Positions 11,927 through 24,395 of a stretch of 64,000 nt of DNA are shown piece by piece. This DNA comes from Mortierella sp. BCC40632 (lineage: Eukaryota > Mortierellomycota > Mortierellomycetes > Mortierellales > Mortierellaceae). Every line of letters begins with the position of its first letter. Position 1 is the first letter of the stretch. The position numbers and the translations under genes are program-made. The notes beneath the pieces are model-generated. The model did not search any database. It was given only the letters and a program-made list of their open reading frames with translations, and had not been told where the DNA came from. Location of the stretch: contig WAEK01000007.1 in assembly GCA_011634665.1 (NCBI GenBank), positions 179,001 to 243,000 of the forward strand. The letters are read 5' to 3'.

Positions 11927-11999
11927 CGCCCAACGCGGGGGTCGAACCCGCAACTTTCAGATTAAAAGTCTGACACTCTACCGATTGAGTTAGCCGGGC
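11927..11999 (-). tRNA. tRNA-Lys (anticodon UUU)
   Basis: Intronless cloverleaf on the minus strand. The acceptor stem GCCCGGC pairs with GTTGGGC, with two G-U pairs. The D stem is ACTC/GAGT and the anticodon stem TCAGA/TCTGA encloses CTTTTAA. The variable loop has 5 bases and the T stem GCGGG/CCCGC encloses TTCGACC. The discriminator base is G. The B box GGTTCGACCCC is near consensus. A T8 stretch a few bases after the 3' end (minus strand, about 11919-11912) suits a polymerase III terminator. The gene reads away from the 3' end of the folate enzyme gene. Confidence 0.95.
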
Positions 12000-12051
12000 T
12001 TTCAGTGAAAACCGAGAGAATCCCTGAACTCCAGAATCCTGGGATCATAAC

Positions 12052-12084
12052 GTGGCTTATCTAATAAGCCACCTTAACAGGTGG
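12052..12084. other. Two overlapping, mutually exclusive hairpins
   Basis: GTGGCTTAT/ATAAGCCAC (9 bp, loop CTA, 12052-12072) overlaps CCACCT/AGGTGG (6 bp, loop TAAC, 12069-12084). Both lie between the tRNA-Lys 5' end and the stop codon of the formyl-THF cyclo-ligase gene, so they would be in that gene's 3' UTR (minus) or in tRNA upstream DNA. Confidence 0.6.
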
Positions 12085-12133
12085 TAAAGAGATTTGGGCA
12101 CCCCCCTAGGCGGCCCTAGACAGGTATAGGGCG

Positions 12134-12161
12134 AAAAAAAAAAAAAAAAAAAAAAAAAAAA
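12134..12161. repeat. A28 homopolymer
   Basis: Uninterrupted A run. A second run (A22) lies at 12207-12228. Both would be T runs in the sense of the minus-strand folate gene. Confidence 0.95.
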
Positions 12162-12262
12162 GATGGTACCTATTTTTGCTCCATATTGAGGCTCTTTTTG
12201 TCAACCAAAAAAAAAAAAAAAAAAAAAAGCGTTCATTCTGGAATCTCACTAAGGATGGAGGA

Positions 12263-12339
12263 TCACCTGAGGGTTAATATCCGTCTCATATCCGGAAGAG
12301 GGGTGTCCACCATTTGTTCCATCAGTGCCAAGGCGACTA

Positions 12340-12379
<40 letters not shown>

Positions 12380-13781
12380 AGAGAGAGAAAGAGAGAGAGG
12401 TTGGTTTGTAGAGAAAAGAAGGTAGGAAAAGGAGAATTTGAGTCAGAAAATAATGTTTTGGATCTGGGGTGGTAACCTCCTTTAAAAAAATGGCCCCCTT
12501 TTCTCATAGGTTCCTATACCTGTGGCGACGGGTGGGCGTCCGATTGACTGGTTGTAGTCGTTGGTCTTGACGAGGTAATTGTCATAGTAACTTTTGCAAT
12601 AAGAAAAAAAGAAGAAAAGAAGAAAAGAAGAAAAAAGAAAAAAAAAAAAAAAAAAAAAAAAAAAAGACAGCTGAAGTTTAGGGAGGTGGACGAAACACAT
12701 ACTTGGCATGTAGGAGGAAGGGATGCGTGCCTTCCCCCCTCTATCCACGTCATTCTCCCTATCCCCTTTCTCCTCTTGGGCAGCATTGGTATCCTCCCGA
12801 TTTTGAACTTGGCGACTCACCCTCGTCCGTGTCCGAGCCGTGTTCCTGTATGGTCAAAAGCCAGTCCAGGCATGACAATCAAATCTAATCCTTGTCGAGT
12901 TTCCAGAGCTAATGTCGAAGGAGGAGAAAGGGCAAGGGTAACTATTGCGTTAGTGTATCAAATGCATCCCTAGTCTATGCTTTTCTTATTCTCTCGCTCA
13001 CTTTTCTATCCTCATCTCAAACTCTGCTTGACCTTCTTACCGTTCTCACGGCTCTGGTCGAACGTAGGTTCCGGGATGTTCCAGCTATTCTTTGGGAGAG
13101 CCAAGAAATCGTCCCATGATTCAATTTTGACCATATCCATGTTTTTTCCTTTGCATCTTGGTACATAGCACGACTTTTCTAAATCAGTTAAACGCGGTCG
13201 GACGACTCTGTTAGAAGGGCCAAGGTATTTTCTTATTGGTTTTGGTTTTCGGAAGTGAAAATACAGGACAGCGAAGTAAAAAACAAACTCGACCTTACTT
13301 TGGTTTAAGAGGGTCCTAATAATGTCCTGTGTGCAAATCTCCCCATGCATGCTGATGTACACGCTCACGTTCTGGCTCTCCTTGAAGACCGGCATACTGA
13401 GTAGCTTCTCAGTTACGATCGCAGCTGGCGATTTTGAACGAACAATCCGGGGTTCGCGTCATGGATGTCCAGAGTAAAGAGTAAGGAAGGCAAAGAAAAG
13501 CCGGAGGTTGAAAGCGGGGAGGTTGCCCAGTTATCGGGAGTGGAGAGAGAAAGAAGGAGCCAGAGAGCGCAGGGCAGGTTAGCACGAGACCAGTGGCAGA
13601 GCAAGATGGGCTTCATTTTTTAAAGGGTCGCCATGAGCAGCTGATTTGATTAGATTAGAGCGAGAGGCGAGGCTTTGTAATGCTTACATTGGCGGTGAAT
13701 CTCCTCTGGGGAGAGCGCAGCCAGCGTCTGGCGCAGGTCTTTGCGGATGGTGTTCTTGAGTGCACGCAATGCTGGGTTCAT
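12263..13781 (-). CDS. MTHFS: 5-formyltetrahydrofolate cyclo-ligase (MTHFS/Fau1)
   Basis: Converts 5-formyl-THF to 5,10-methenyl-THF with ATP, returning folinate to the one-carbon pool. Six exons on the minus strand: 13781-13688, 13424-13299, 13178-13041, 12908-12821, 12590-12520, 12336-12263. All junction phases agree and give 196 residues (human enzyme about 203). The N-terminus LRKDLRQTLAALSPEE holds the basic folate/ATP helix. VYISMHGEICT, KNMDMVKIESWDDF and the catalytic loop PGLAFDHTGTRLGHGRGYYDNYL are diagnostic. The C-terminus is slightly short (VALALMEQM, then PDMRR), so one more small exon could be missed. The ATG at 13781 was chosen because the family begins near here. The upstream frame back to 14021 is open but not family-like. 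Introns 4 and 5 contain long sense-strand T runs (plus-strand A at 12638-12665 and 12341-12376). Confidence 0.9.
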
Positions 13782-14697
13782 TTTGATGGTCCCGGAAAGA
13801 TTGGATGGAGATGAGAGGATTGAATGACCCGATCCTGACGCGGACCTGCTCCGCCTTTCTCTCTCTTCAACGCAGGAGGCGCATTGGAAATTTTGTGACT
13901 CTGTCCAGGAGAGCGAGTTTCCGGGAGTGGCCACGGAGGCCTCCTTGTGCCTGATTGCTTGGTCCAACGCAGGCCCGCGCGAATTGCCCGCACCAACCGA
14001 CCGTAGTGGCGACTGGGCCATCTCCTTTAGCTGTCATGCAGCAGGAGAGAGAGAAAGATAAAAGTGTGTGTAAGAGAGAAAGAGGAAGAAAGGGAAAAGA
14101 GAAGAAAAGGGTGAGATGGAGGGCGCCAGTCTGTGGTTACAACTGTGGTTGCTATTGTGGTTGCTGACTGGTGCATTCAACCTGCAGGACGCCCACCCAG
14201 TATCTTGAAAAGTACAAACATAAATGCGTCAAGTGCAGTGTCTCGTCCGGTCCCCTTCTTCTCATGAGAGCAAGGATTTGCAAAAAAAAAAAAGCAGATC
14301 CTGCTGTTGACCGTTGACCGATGGACATAACGAGCAATGAGAGCGCACGGCCGAGAGCATCAAGGCGACCGTTGGGCGGGAGGAGCGCAAATGGCGAGAG
14401 GCGAAGAAGTGAATACAGAGGGGGGGAATGATTTGGATCGAGGGGAGAGCGGGGTATTAATAGACGGCACCTAATTTCGTTTCTAATTTGCTCCGGCAGC
14501 ACCAGGCAGCACCAGGTTGTCGCTTCTGCATTCCAGTGCTGTGGCCATCTCGTCCGCATGTCAGATCCGCGCTAAGCAGAAGGTCATCTGTTGCTCGCCC
14601 AAGACGTCTTGCCAATGAAGCGTCGTCGGGACGGGGTTGGCCGGTAAGGTGTATCCACGGATGTATTTTGCGGACGTATTTCATAGCAAGGCTAACG

Positions 14698-14711
14698 TAT
14701 AAATTATATAA
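14698..14711 (+). promoter_or_regulatory. TATA-like element
   Basis: TATAAATTATATAA in otherwise mixed sequence, followed by CT-rich DNA like other leaders in the window. Could start a long-leader transcript of the exchange-factor gene. Confidence 0.4.
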
Positions 14712-16176
14712 GGCTGGCAGTCGCCTGCCTTAGTGCGCATCTATCTCTGCCTCCAGGTACGCATCTCTCTGTCCACTGAAATACGACCCTGGCCAGTGCC
14801 AAGGTCGGTGCTCTGGATCATTCAACCAGTTACCATCTGTCTCAATCTCTTTCTTTCTTTCTCTTTCATCAATTCGCTGCCATATCCCTGTCCCTTGACC
14901 CCTCTCTTTCCTTTCTCACCCTACCCTCTCCTTCAACTTTCCAGAATCCTGGACCTTCAGCCCCCGTCCTCCACTTCAATTCTTCCCCTTTCCTCACCCC
15001 ACCCACCAACAGCCTCCTTCATTTTTGACTGTCGACGATCTCTTTCTACTCTCTCCCTTTTCCTCCCCTCCCTCTTTCCCTCCTCCCCTCCCTCTCTCTC
15101 ATACACACTCTCTCATACACTCTCTCTCATACACACTCTCTGACTCGGACATCCTTTCCAGTTCTCCTCCACTCACCCTTGTCCCTGGGATCGCCCATTT
15201 TTTTTTTTTTCAATTGCCTTTGTTCTCCGCCCCACAGGCCTTTCCCACTTACTCCCTCTTGCGCCCTTCTTCAACACCGGTGGGCGTGTGCAATTCTTTA
15301 AAGCCCCCCCTCCCCCGACGCCCTCATCTTCGTTGGTTTCTTTCCTCTCATCTCCTCCACAGATCCACAGGCTGCCAGCATGCATATGCAGTGGTACCAA
15401 TATAATTAGCATTCCAGGAACGAACGGCATGGTGAGTAGACAGTGCAGAGATATGGGCGAGCCAGGTTCCATCGGCCCCTCTCCCTGCAGCAGCCATGTA
15501 CAGCATACATGTATCCAGGAAGCATCCGCATAAACATTAGAGAGGAGGCGAGGCAAGGTCAATGGCGTATGGCCCACGACCCGCAACTGATACACACCCA
15601 GGCGAGGGGCGGGGGACATTGGGCATGAAGGATGTTCGCGCTGCTTGCCAAGGCGTACTTGAGCCAGGCGGGCTGTCCTGTCTCTGTTCTCGAACATGAC
15701 TTCCCCCTTCGCCGTACCCCTCTTCTCTTCCAAAGTCAGACCCGTGGTTTGAAGGCCGTCTCTTCTGCAACTGTTGCAGATAGGGCACAGGGGACGAGGG
15801 GTGCGGGAGAGAAAGTGGTAACCCGGTAGCATTGCGTACTTCTGCGCCTGCGGGGCCCTGACATGCCGCACAGAGACACATATATTATTCCCGCTGCATG
15901 CCACCACCACTGTGCAGCGCACCAGCGTCTGGCACTCCCCCAGAGGTGTCCTGTGCCCAGCCCAGCCCAGTCCAGCCTAGCCCAACGCAGCGATTGCTTC
16001 CAGGACCCGCTGGATTGGATAAACATGCACCATTTGAGTTGAGAGAAGACAAAAAGAAAGAGTGAGGAGAAAAAAAGAAGAAAAAAAAATCAACGAAATA
16101 CATACGATCTTTATATACCATTCCTGCTTCCGCTGTCCAAATGCCCGCACTGCCAGAGATGGTTCAATGATGCCTC

Positions 16177-16180
<4 letters not shown>

Positions 16181-16256
<76 letters not shown>
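16181..16256. repeat. (TC)n microsatellite
   Basis: About 76 bases of TC dinucleotide, then interrupted TC to 16276. Confidence 0.95.
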
Positions 16257-16269
<13 letters not shown>

Positions 16270-17153
16270 TGTCTCTTTCTCTTTATTCGTTTGCCTTGAT
16301 ATTGACTGCGTCCTGGCCTGCCTCCTTGCTCATCACACTCTCCCCCTGCTTCCAATTTGCTCAACTCGCCATTTGCGGCCAATTTCGCTCGTACTCGCGT
16401 CTTGGCCTGCCCTTCCCGCTCTTTTTTTTCTTCTCATCTCGCAGACTTACCTGCGGTCTCTCTCTCCCTTGGACTGGCTCCGTCTCTTGACTTGGGCGTG
16501 TCATCTTTGCCTGCTCGTCCTCGCCGTGCCCCTTTTGTTCTACGAACGAACAAGCGAACGCCGGGCGTTGGCCTTCTCAGCCTCCAGCTGCTGCACTTTA
16601 CGACCTATTCAAGAGCAGAACATATTCGCTTGCTTGGCCCCAATCCTTTTTTTTTTTTTTTCACGACCTGAGCGACCAAACTTTTGGCGGTGACACAACC
16701 TTCACCCCTCCCACCTTTTTCTCTTTCCTTCCCTCTTGCCTCATTCGCTCTACTTAAACTCTCGCACTCACTCAGAGCGCGGGAGATTACAACAACCTTG
16801 AACCCTAGTCCAGTAACGTTTGCCCTGCCCAATCCTCGCTGTGGAGGTGTGTCTGCTTGTCCCTGGAGTGTTGCTCTCGACCCCGCTGTTCATTCGTTCG
16901 TCTGGGCGTCTTCTCTTTCTCTCTGTCTCTCTTATTCCTTTTGCTGTCTTTTGCTGTCTTTTGTTGTCTTTCTGTTGTCTCCATCGTCAAACGCAGCACG
17001 CTTTGTCTCCTTCTATCCTGTCCGTGCTTGAAGCAGTTGCGTTTGCGTCCTTTTATCCCCTCCCTCCTTTTTGTTCATTCTCTGGTTCCTTTGTTCGCTT
17101 CAGCTTTCTTTTCCTTTCCACACACACATCCATTATCTCTCTCTTTCTCTCTT

Positions 17154-17155
<2 letters not shown>

Positions 17156-17208
<53 letters not shown>
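17156..17208. repeat. (CT)n microsatellite
   Basis: About 53 bases of CT dinucleotide upstream of the exchange-factor coding exon. Confidence 0.95.
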
Positions 17209-17210
<2 letters not shown>

Positions 17211-17593
17211 ATCCTCTTACTTTTTGCAACTCTTTCGCCTGCACGCTTTGCCCCGCTTCCATTTCTCGATTGTGTGTCCAGCACTGGTGAGTGCTCCTGA
17301 CACTTTGATGACTGCAGCCGCCCGCCTTTTGTGAAGACAGCTAGGCGGTGAGAAACATGTCTGGTCTGGCTTGAACGCTGCCCCGGCTTCAGCGCCCATC
17401 GCAGACCATCTCTTTCAGCGATCAGACTCCCGCTCCACTCTCCAAATTAGCCTTCACCCTCCCTTTCCTTCTCATCCCCTTCTGCGACCACAAAGTGGCA
17501 GCCCTGAGGACTGACCGCCCAGCAGACAGGCGGGCGAGCTGGGACTGTAACGTCCCGCCTGCATGGCCAGGACCCTTATTGTTCACCTCCCGT

Positions 17594-17600
17594 TATATAA
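17594..17600 (+). promoter_or_regulatory. TATA element close to the RasGEF coding exon
   Basis: TATATAA 34 bases before the first ATG after it (17628, a different frame) and just before the long open exon. A nearer alternative to the 14698 element. Confidence 0.4.
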
Positions 17601-17631
17601 GCTGGCCCATCTCCCCCTTCGTCGCCAATGA

Positions 17632-20600
17632 TTACTCCCGAGCTTCCCTGTTACGACCGCACACTCTATCCCCTTGTTCCGTATCATTGTCTTGGTCCCA
17701 CCTCCAGCACAAGCACCCTCGATTCTATCCATCCTCGTCCACATCGTCTCTTCCACGCAGTCCACGACTACAGTGTTAATAACCACATTAAACCCGCTTT
17801 TGCACCCCGCACTGCATCATCATTATCAGGTACACCCCCCGCAAGCTCACTCTCCACCACACGCGCAAGCACAGGAGCAGTCGCACAACCAGGAACAGGA
17901 ACAAGAACACGCACAGATTCACCATCCGCACGACTTTTCCCTTTTCACTTCGCCTTTTCTTCCAACTGCACAAACTGACCCGACCCCGGCCCCTTTGCGT
18001 TTCTACAACAGCACTAACATCCAAGACAACCATCCCAACGGGAACAACCATAGCGGAACTGGCATTGCCCGTAGCTATTATTACGCCAGTCGCAATAGCC
18101 TTTATCATAGCAACCCTAGCTCAGCTCACACACAAGCGTCGCTCGGCTCGACTTTGCTCTCGCCGGCCATTACAATCGAGGCAGTCCAGAATTGCTCAGA
18201 TCCATTGTTGGACGACACTTTACCCTCACTGACAACATACTCCATTCCGGGTCAGGTCTCGTCTCACCGCCTCGCCCATCCACAACATCAGTCATCCCAC
18301 TTGAGCCTGCAACTGCAACAGCAGCAACAGCAGCAGCAACAGAGACACCAGCAACAAGATCATCAGCCACAGGGGTATTATCCACAGGAGCACAATCCAC
18401 AGGAGCTTCACTCACACCACCGGTTCTCCATCCTTGCTGCCGCCACTCACCCTTTGCCAGAAGCAACAGCGACAAGAACAATAGCAACAACAACAACAAC
18501 AACAACAGCAACAACAACAGCAACAACAACAATCACCACAGATTTCGAACCCAAACAAGAACAGGACAGAGAGGGTGGCGTTGAGCAGGCGTTCTTCGCC
18601 CTCTCGACCGTCTCGAGTACCCAGGCACGATCACCAACACTAGCCGCCGATGCGGACGAAGGTTTACGGGAGGTCAGGAACGGCACTAGCAGCAGCAGCG
18701 GCAACATGATATCGGCCCAAAGCCCTCCCTTTGTTGACTTTATTGTCCGAGCGTTACACGAGTACCAGACGGAAAGCGATGGCCATCTCTCGTTCGCGCA
18801 GTTGCAGTACATTAAAGTAAAGCACTGTGAAGAATCGGGGTGGTGGTTTGGCGAATGCGAAACTGGCCGTGGCTGGTTCCCCAGCAATCGAGTTGAGCGG
18901 GTTGCGCCCGCATACGAATCAGAGGTGAGGCTGTTTGCTGCGATCGGAGGAAAAAAAAAAGGGATGGAGTGCGAATGGCAATGATGGATGCTGAGCTAAC
19001 ATGTCTTTTTTTTTTTTTTTTCCACTTGACTCTCTCTCTCTCTCTCTCCGTCTTCTGCTATTCCTGCGACATCCTATTCGTTCACTTGTTCCTGCACGAA
19101 TGCCAATACCAGTATCAGTCACGTCCAGCCTCTGTAAGCTCACATGTACTTGGTCGATGGCACAAGTAGATTGCATTCGCTACTTGGACCCATCTGCACA
19201 ATGATCCCATCTCTTCTTAGTGCCCCTAAACCGCTCTAACTCACTTACACTCGCGCCTAGATTACTTCTGAGGAATATGACCAAATCAGTGCCGGTCTGG
19301 ACAATGTCGAGAACCAATTCCTAGGCGATCCCGACCCCGTGCCCGACACCCCATTTGACTGGAGAACCAACTCACCTTCGTCTGGGCGTTGCAGGGCCGG
19401 TGAGTTGGCCTTTCCACCAAGTCAACTCTCAGCATTGCGCCAGTCGCTGGAACAGGAGCACAATGCCGACCATCCAGACGACACCTCGTCCTTTGCTTAC
19501 TCAAATTCTATTGGAGCCATGGGCGAGAGTGAGGTCGCATGTCCTTACGCAGACCTTGTGGCCGAGGTGGACCTCTGTGTAGAAGATATCCGGGAAGCCA
19601 TGAGGAATAACGAGACAAAGTTTTTTAAATCAATTGTCGCCAACATCTTTCTACGCGTTCGGATGCTTCTCATCTTCACCAACACCGTGACTCGGGACAG
19701 CGAAGTCCTTCAGGCATATCCAGAGCTGGCGCGGTCGAGACGGATTATCCTTCGCGCACTTGGAAAGATGGATTCAAAGAGACGTATTGCCGATGGTTCC
19801 CAAACCCCAACCACCATCCGCCAACGCCGACTTGCAGCAGAAAGACTAGTTATGTTTGCGATGCAGGTCCTTGGAGGCATCACCGACTTTACAACACGTG
19901 CCCGAGAGATAGGATTGTGCGTGAGGACCGAGGACGATTCGTTCATGCACACGGACGGAAGTGCAGCAGACCTTGACATGTTATTGATGGCTTCGAACGA
20001 GACAGACACGGTTGTACACTCTCCACCACCTCACCCGCGACCACGGAGAAGGGTGTCGAGAGCAAACTCGGCCAAGAGCTTCAAATCCTTCAATGCAGTC
20101 CGGCATTGGAAAATGGAGCATGCACAGCGATTCAATATAGCTAAGAGGGCTGTTGAGCAACTTCTGGAAGGATACATGGAATTTATGACAGGAGGTGACG
20201 AGAACGCTGGACTCGGCACCATGTTACAGACAACCTACGAGACCAGCAGAGCGGTCGAGGGATTCCTGCGGAGCTCGGAAGAATTCAGGGCTCGAACTAA
20301 TGTGAAAGAGGACAGCGAATACTCTTCGCTCAAGCTTCAGCTGGTAGCTACACTCAACGAGCTGGTCGCCTATATCCAGGCATTGGCTCCAAGCGCCGTT
20401 ACTCACATTCAACCGACTGATGTAGTCCTGAATAAGTTGATGGGCTTAGTATCAGTCTTGTTGCGATGTCTCGTTGATTTGGATACTCATCTGAAAGGGA
20501 ACTCCTCATCACACGAGTTGCCCTTGTCACCTCGGCTGAGTACCTTTTCTCAGTCCCAGTACACTATTGGTAGCCCAGTCGACGATCCTGAACCGGGCAT

Positions 20601-22730
20601 TAATCATGGATTCTACGGTGTTACCAACTCAGCCGACCATGACTCATTCAGGGACATTGCCTCATCTTCAGCCTCGACAATGCCAGACGATGGCGTGAAT
20701 TCCAGGACGATGGCAAGGAACACGGCGCCTGCTGTGCCCAAGACTAGACAGACCACCATATCTAACAACCACGTGGTCCCAATGAATCGAAAGGTCGCTT
20801 CGCTTAATGTTCTTAGTGACAGGCACAAGAAGAATGTGTCGGGCCCTTTTTCTCCCGACAGAGATCCTCAACGCGTAGGACCAGTTTATGGGGAGGCTCA
20901 TGATCTGGAAAAGACACAACAGAATTTTTACCGTACAAACCATGACTCGGCTGTTGACATCTTGAGTAACAGGAATACGCCTCACCAAAGTTTACATCCT
21001 CCGATCCGTGCTACCCCTGTGAATTATGAGGAAGAGCCCAGCAGGCGGAACTTTGCTGCAACAGGTAATTAACCTCCGTTTTTTTCGGGAGGTTAGGAAA
21101 ATAGCAATACAAAGGTCTGTGTGAGATTGACTTTTTTTTTTTTTTTTTTATTTATATGTTGATCCCGAATTTTAGATGAGCGCCCCGTCAACAATGTGGA
21201 ACCAGCACAGGCAGACGTGGACAACTCGATTAAAGAGGCTGAGCGAAAGATTAAGACTATCTTTATGCTACCTTCAACTGAAAAGTCTCATATCGCGCAC
21301 GTGTCTAGTGTGGAAGATCTCTCCGAGTCTGTCCATCCCCTTACCGTCATTCCACAGAGCAGCGACTCAAATAGAGATGATGATACGATGGCAGCCCCTT
21401 CTTGTCCAGATATCCTCTCAGCCGAGACAAATGCTACCAGCTCATCAGCGCAGCCTGCAAGGAGTCCTCGGATCGGGGCTGGGAACAGCCCGAAGATGGA
21501 AGAGGCAGGATCTCATCCCCCCGTGCCACAAGTACCCAGAGGTGGACGTGGACTAGCCATTATGCATGGTGATCAATTCTTGAGTGTCGAGGATAGAACC
21601 AGTGCTTCTTCTGAGCCAGTACCTCCAACCTCCACCAACGCTAGTTCTCCCAGAATCCAACCATCACCCGTACTAACAGGCCAGGTACCAAGACCCATTT
21701 CTCGGTCTTCTGCAGTATCTCGGGCTCGTAGCCCTATCCCTCCCTCGCCAAGACTCGAGGCATCTCGAAGGATGCCACGACCTGATCATTCACCAAATAC
21801 CTCAAGTCCTAGCCTTGGATCTGAGGCTCGGTTTGAACGACCAGGCACGAGCAACTCGAGCCTGAGTCCAGCTATCCCTGGCAGGCCAAGGAGAGGGTCG
21901 AATACGTCTGTCAATAGCACACGGTCAGATGTGAGCGCCATCCGGAGGCCCGGAGGCGAACCTCGACCCTCTCGCGATTACACCTCAGGACAGGACTCGG
22001 GAGATCGCCGTCCATCGTCGAGTATGGCGGGGTCGCGCAACAACACAAGATCGCCTGTCACAACGGCGGTCCGAACTGAATCGTCCGCTGCGGGTCGCGA
22101 AGAAGAGATGCTTGCAGCAATCTCGACTCCGACAACGCCCAACGTCCAGACCTTTATCGACAACAGTGGGCTACGTCGACCCAGTAAGAGTCACAGACGT
22201 GAGAGTGTGATGTCTACGATGAGCTCGTTGACCATCACAAGCCAACATTCTACCTCTGTTCGCGGGAATGGATCACAGAGGCCCCTTTCTCCAAGCCCTC
22301 GATTCCGAGGAAACCACACGGAGGCGGGTAGTCGGGGTCGACTCTCGAGCGAGAGCAGCCATTCCACGGAGAAGCAGCGACAAGCTCATCTTCCTCCAAC
22401 CCAACAACAGCAGGCTCAACGAACTGCTGCCGTGCCACCCCCCTCTTTGAGACAACGACAGAACAAGGTGGGTCAACAAGTAGGCAAGGGTGGTGCTGGT
22501 GGCGGTGCTGGTGGTAGTCGTACCAGTTTCGAAAGCCGACCCGAGCCCACACCGAGTAGCCCTTGGTTCCTGGAGCATGATTATGAGCCAGATGAGGTTC
22601 TTTACGATGATGAGAAGCAGCTCGTAGCTGCCACCTTGGACGCTTATATTGAGATCTTGACTTCGCACAAAGCACAGCCAGGTAAATGATGGCCTGTTCA
22701 TTTTGGAACTAATCCTACTTGGTTTGATTC

Positions 22731-22761
<31 letters not shown>

Positions 22762-24148
22762 GCGATTTTGCATGGTCTAACCCTCCCTCCTCTTTTTATT
22801 TTATTTTTAATAGACGCCTCTTTTGTGTTGACTTTTTTTACTACCTTCCGTATGTTTGTCAGCCCTGTTGAGTTGACCAACTTGTTGATTCAGAGGTTCA
22901 TCAAGAAACCTTCCCCAGATCTCACAGAGCAGGAGATCATTCTCTGGAAGCAGCAAAAGCAAGAGCGCGTCCAGAGAAGGTAAGCAATCATTCAATCAAT
23001 CAAGAGTCTATAGGACCAGAGTCTTTTTATTATCGCTTTTGGAGATACTACCTAATCTACAGGTTAGCTTGAACTAACTTTTTGAGTGATATCCTCATAT
23101 CTCTAATAGGGTACACCTTGCTTTCAAGACATGGTTGGACGGATATTGGGTATCGGATAAGGACCGAGAAGCCTTCAAGCTGATCATGGATTTCGCGACA
23201 CGAGAGATGATGGAAGCCTTGCCGGGTCCTGCAGGTCGTCTCTTGGACATGCTCCATCAATGGGTAAAGAACTTTGATCAGCTATTTATCTCATCTAGGA
23301 GGTTTTATGTTTTCAACAGAGGTCCTGTGTCTAATGACTTTACATTTTTTTTAATTTTGCTCCGCACCTCTTTTTATAAAAATAGACAAACAAAAGGCGA
23401 TCTCTCTGCCTTGATGGTCGTCCAGCCATCGGCAAGGCACGGTCCTGCGAACGGATCAATCAGTTCACTCAAGATGGCAGCAGCCATTCAGGGATTGGTG
23501 GCAGTGGTAGCGTTACCAGTAGCCCCGTCACCAAGCCGTATTCGACGCTCAAGGAGCGATCTTATGCCGATCCAACCAAGAGCAGTGTCCGCAAGGGTAT
23601 CATCGTGCCTGGATCTGGCCGTGATAGTACTCAGAGCAGGGGACCACCTTCTCCTCTTGTGAACAAGACCTTGTTGAACCAGTTGTCGAATGAGTTGACG
23701 ATGTGTAATGTCCCTGTGACGGAAATCAAGCCTGTGGAGATGGCAAGACAGTTGACGATCATTATGGCCAGGCTATTCCATGATATCCCTTATCTTGAAT
23801 TGCTCGGCAAAGAAAAGCCGACAGTTCATCGGATGGTCGTCACGACTGATAAGGTAAGATTTGGATGCATTTTTTTTTTTTTTTTTTTGGTCTCGATTAG
23901 AAAGTGTGACGAAAAAATCCTTAGAGATATTTGGAGATTGTAAACTGACTTGAATCCCATAACATTGGTATCCTCTTGGTGCTCGCTTGTCATAATAGCT
24001 TTCATGCTGGATGGCCGAGTCGATCTTGGATGAGACGGATGTCAAGAAGCGAATTAATCTGCTCAAGTACTGGATTGACGTTGGAGAGGTAAGGAAGGGG
24101 GGTTTCTATTCCTGTCGGTTGATTTAGCCTTTTTTTTTTTTTTTTTTT

Positions 24149-24180
<32 letters not shown>

Positions 24181-24360
24181 GCTGGTAGACTGACTTGACC
24201 TCACCCTCTCCTCATTTTAGGAATGTTTGAGGTTAAACAACTTTGATACCCTAATTGCTATCTGTTGGGCGATCAACTCGACGGCGGTGGTCCGTCTGCA
24301 TAATACATGGGAGGTAAAGGGAACACTGATTTTTTTGTCTGCTTAAATTATCTGCTGCCA

Positions 24361-24395
<35 letters not shown>

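Larger units (their letters stand above)
13782..17631. other. 3.8 kb spacer: divergent promoters and possible RasGEF leader
   Basis: No coding region can be supported. It lies between the start of the folate enzyme gene and the first open exon of the exchange-factor gene. TATA-like elements occur at 14698-14711 and 17594-17600. From about 14820 to 15300 and 16180 to 17480 the strand is pyrimidine-rich with two CT microsatellites. An ATG followed directly by GTGAGT lies at 15429, a possible one-codon first exon. This is speculative. Confidence 0.5.

Noticed and set aside
12134..12376. Poly-A runs as SINE tails derived from the tRNA-Lys
   Set aside because: The runs lie upstream of the tRNA on the opposite side to a SINE tail, no target duplications were seen, and two fall in or next to MTHFS introns.
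15173..15922. 250-codon minus-strand frame in the RasGEF upstream region
   Set aside because: Composition reflects CT-rich DNA read backwards, there is no domain, and overlapping frames are equally open.
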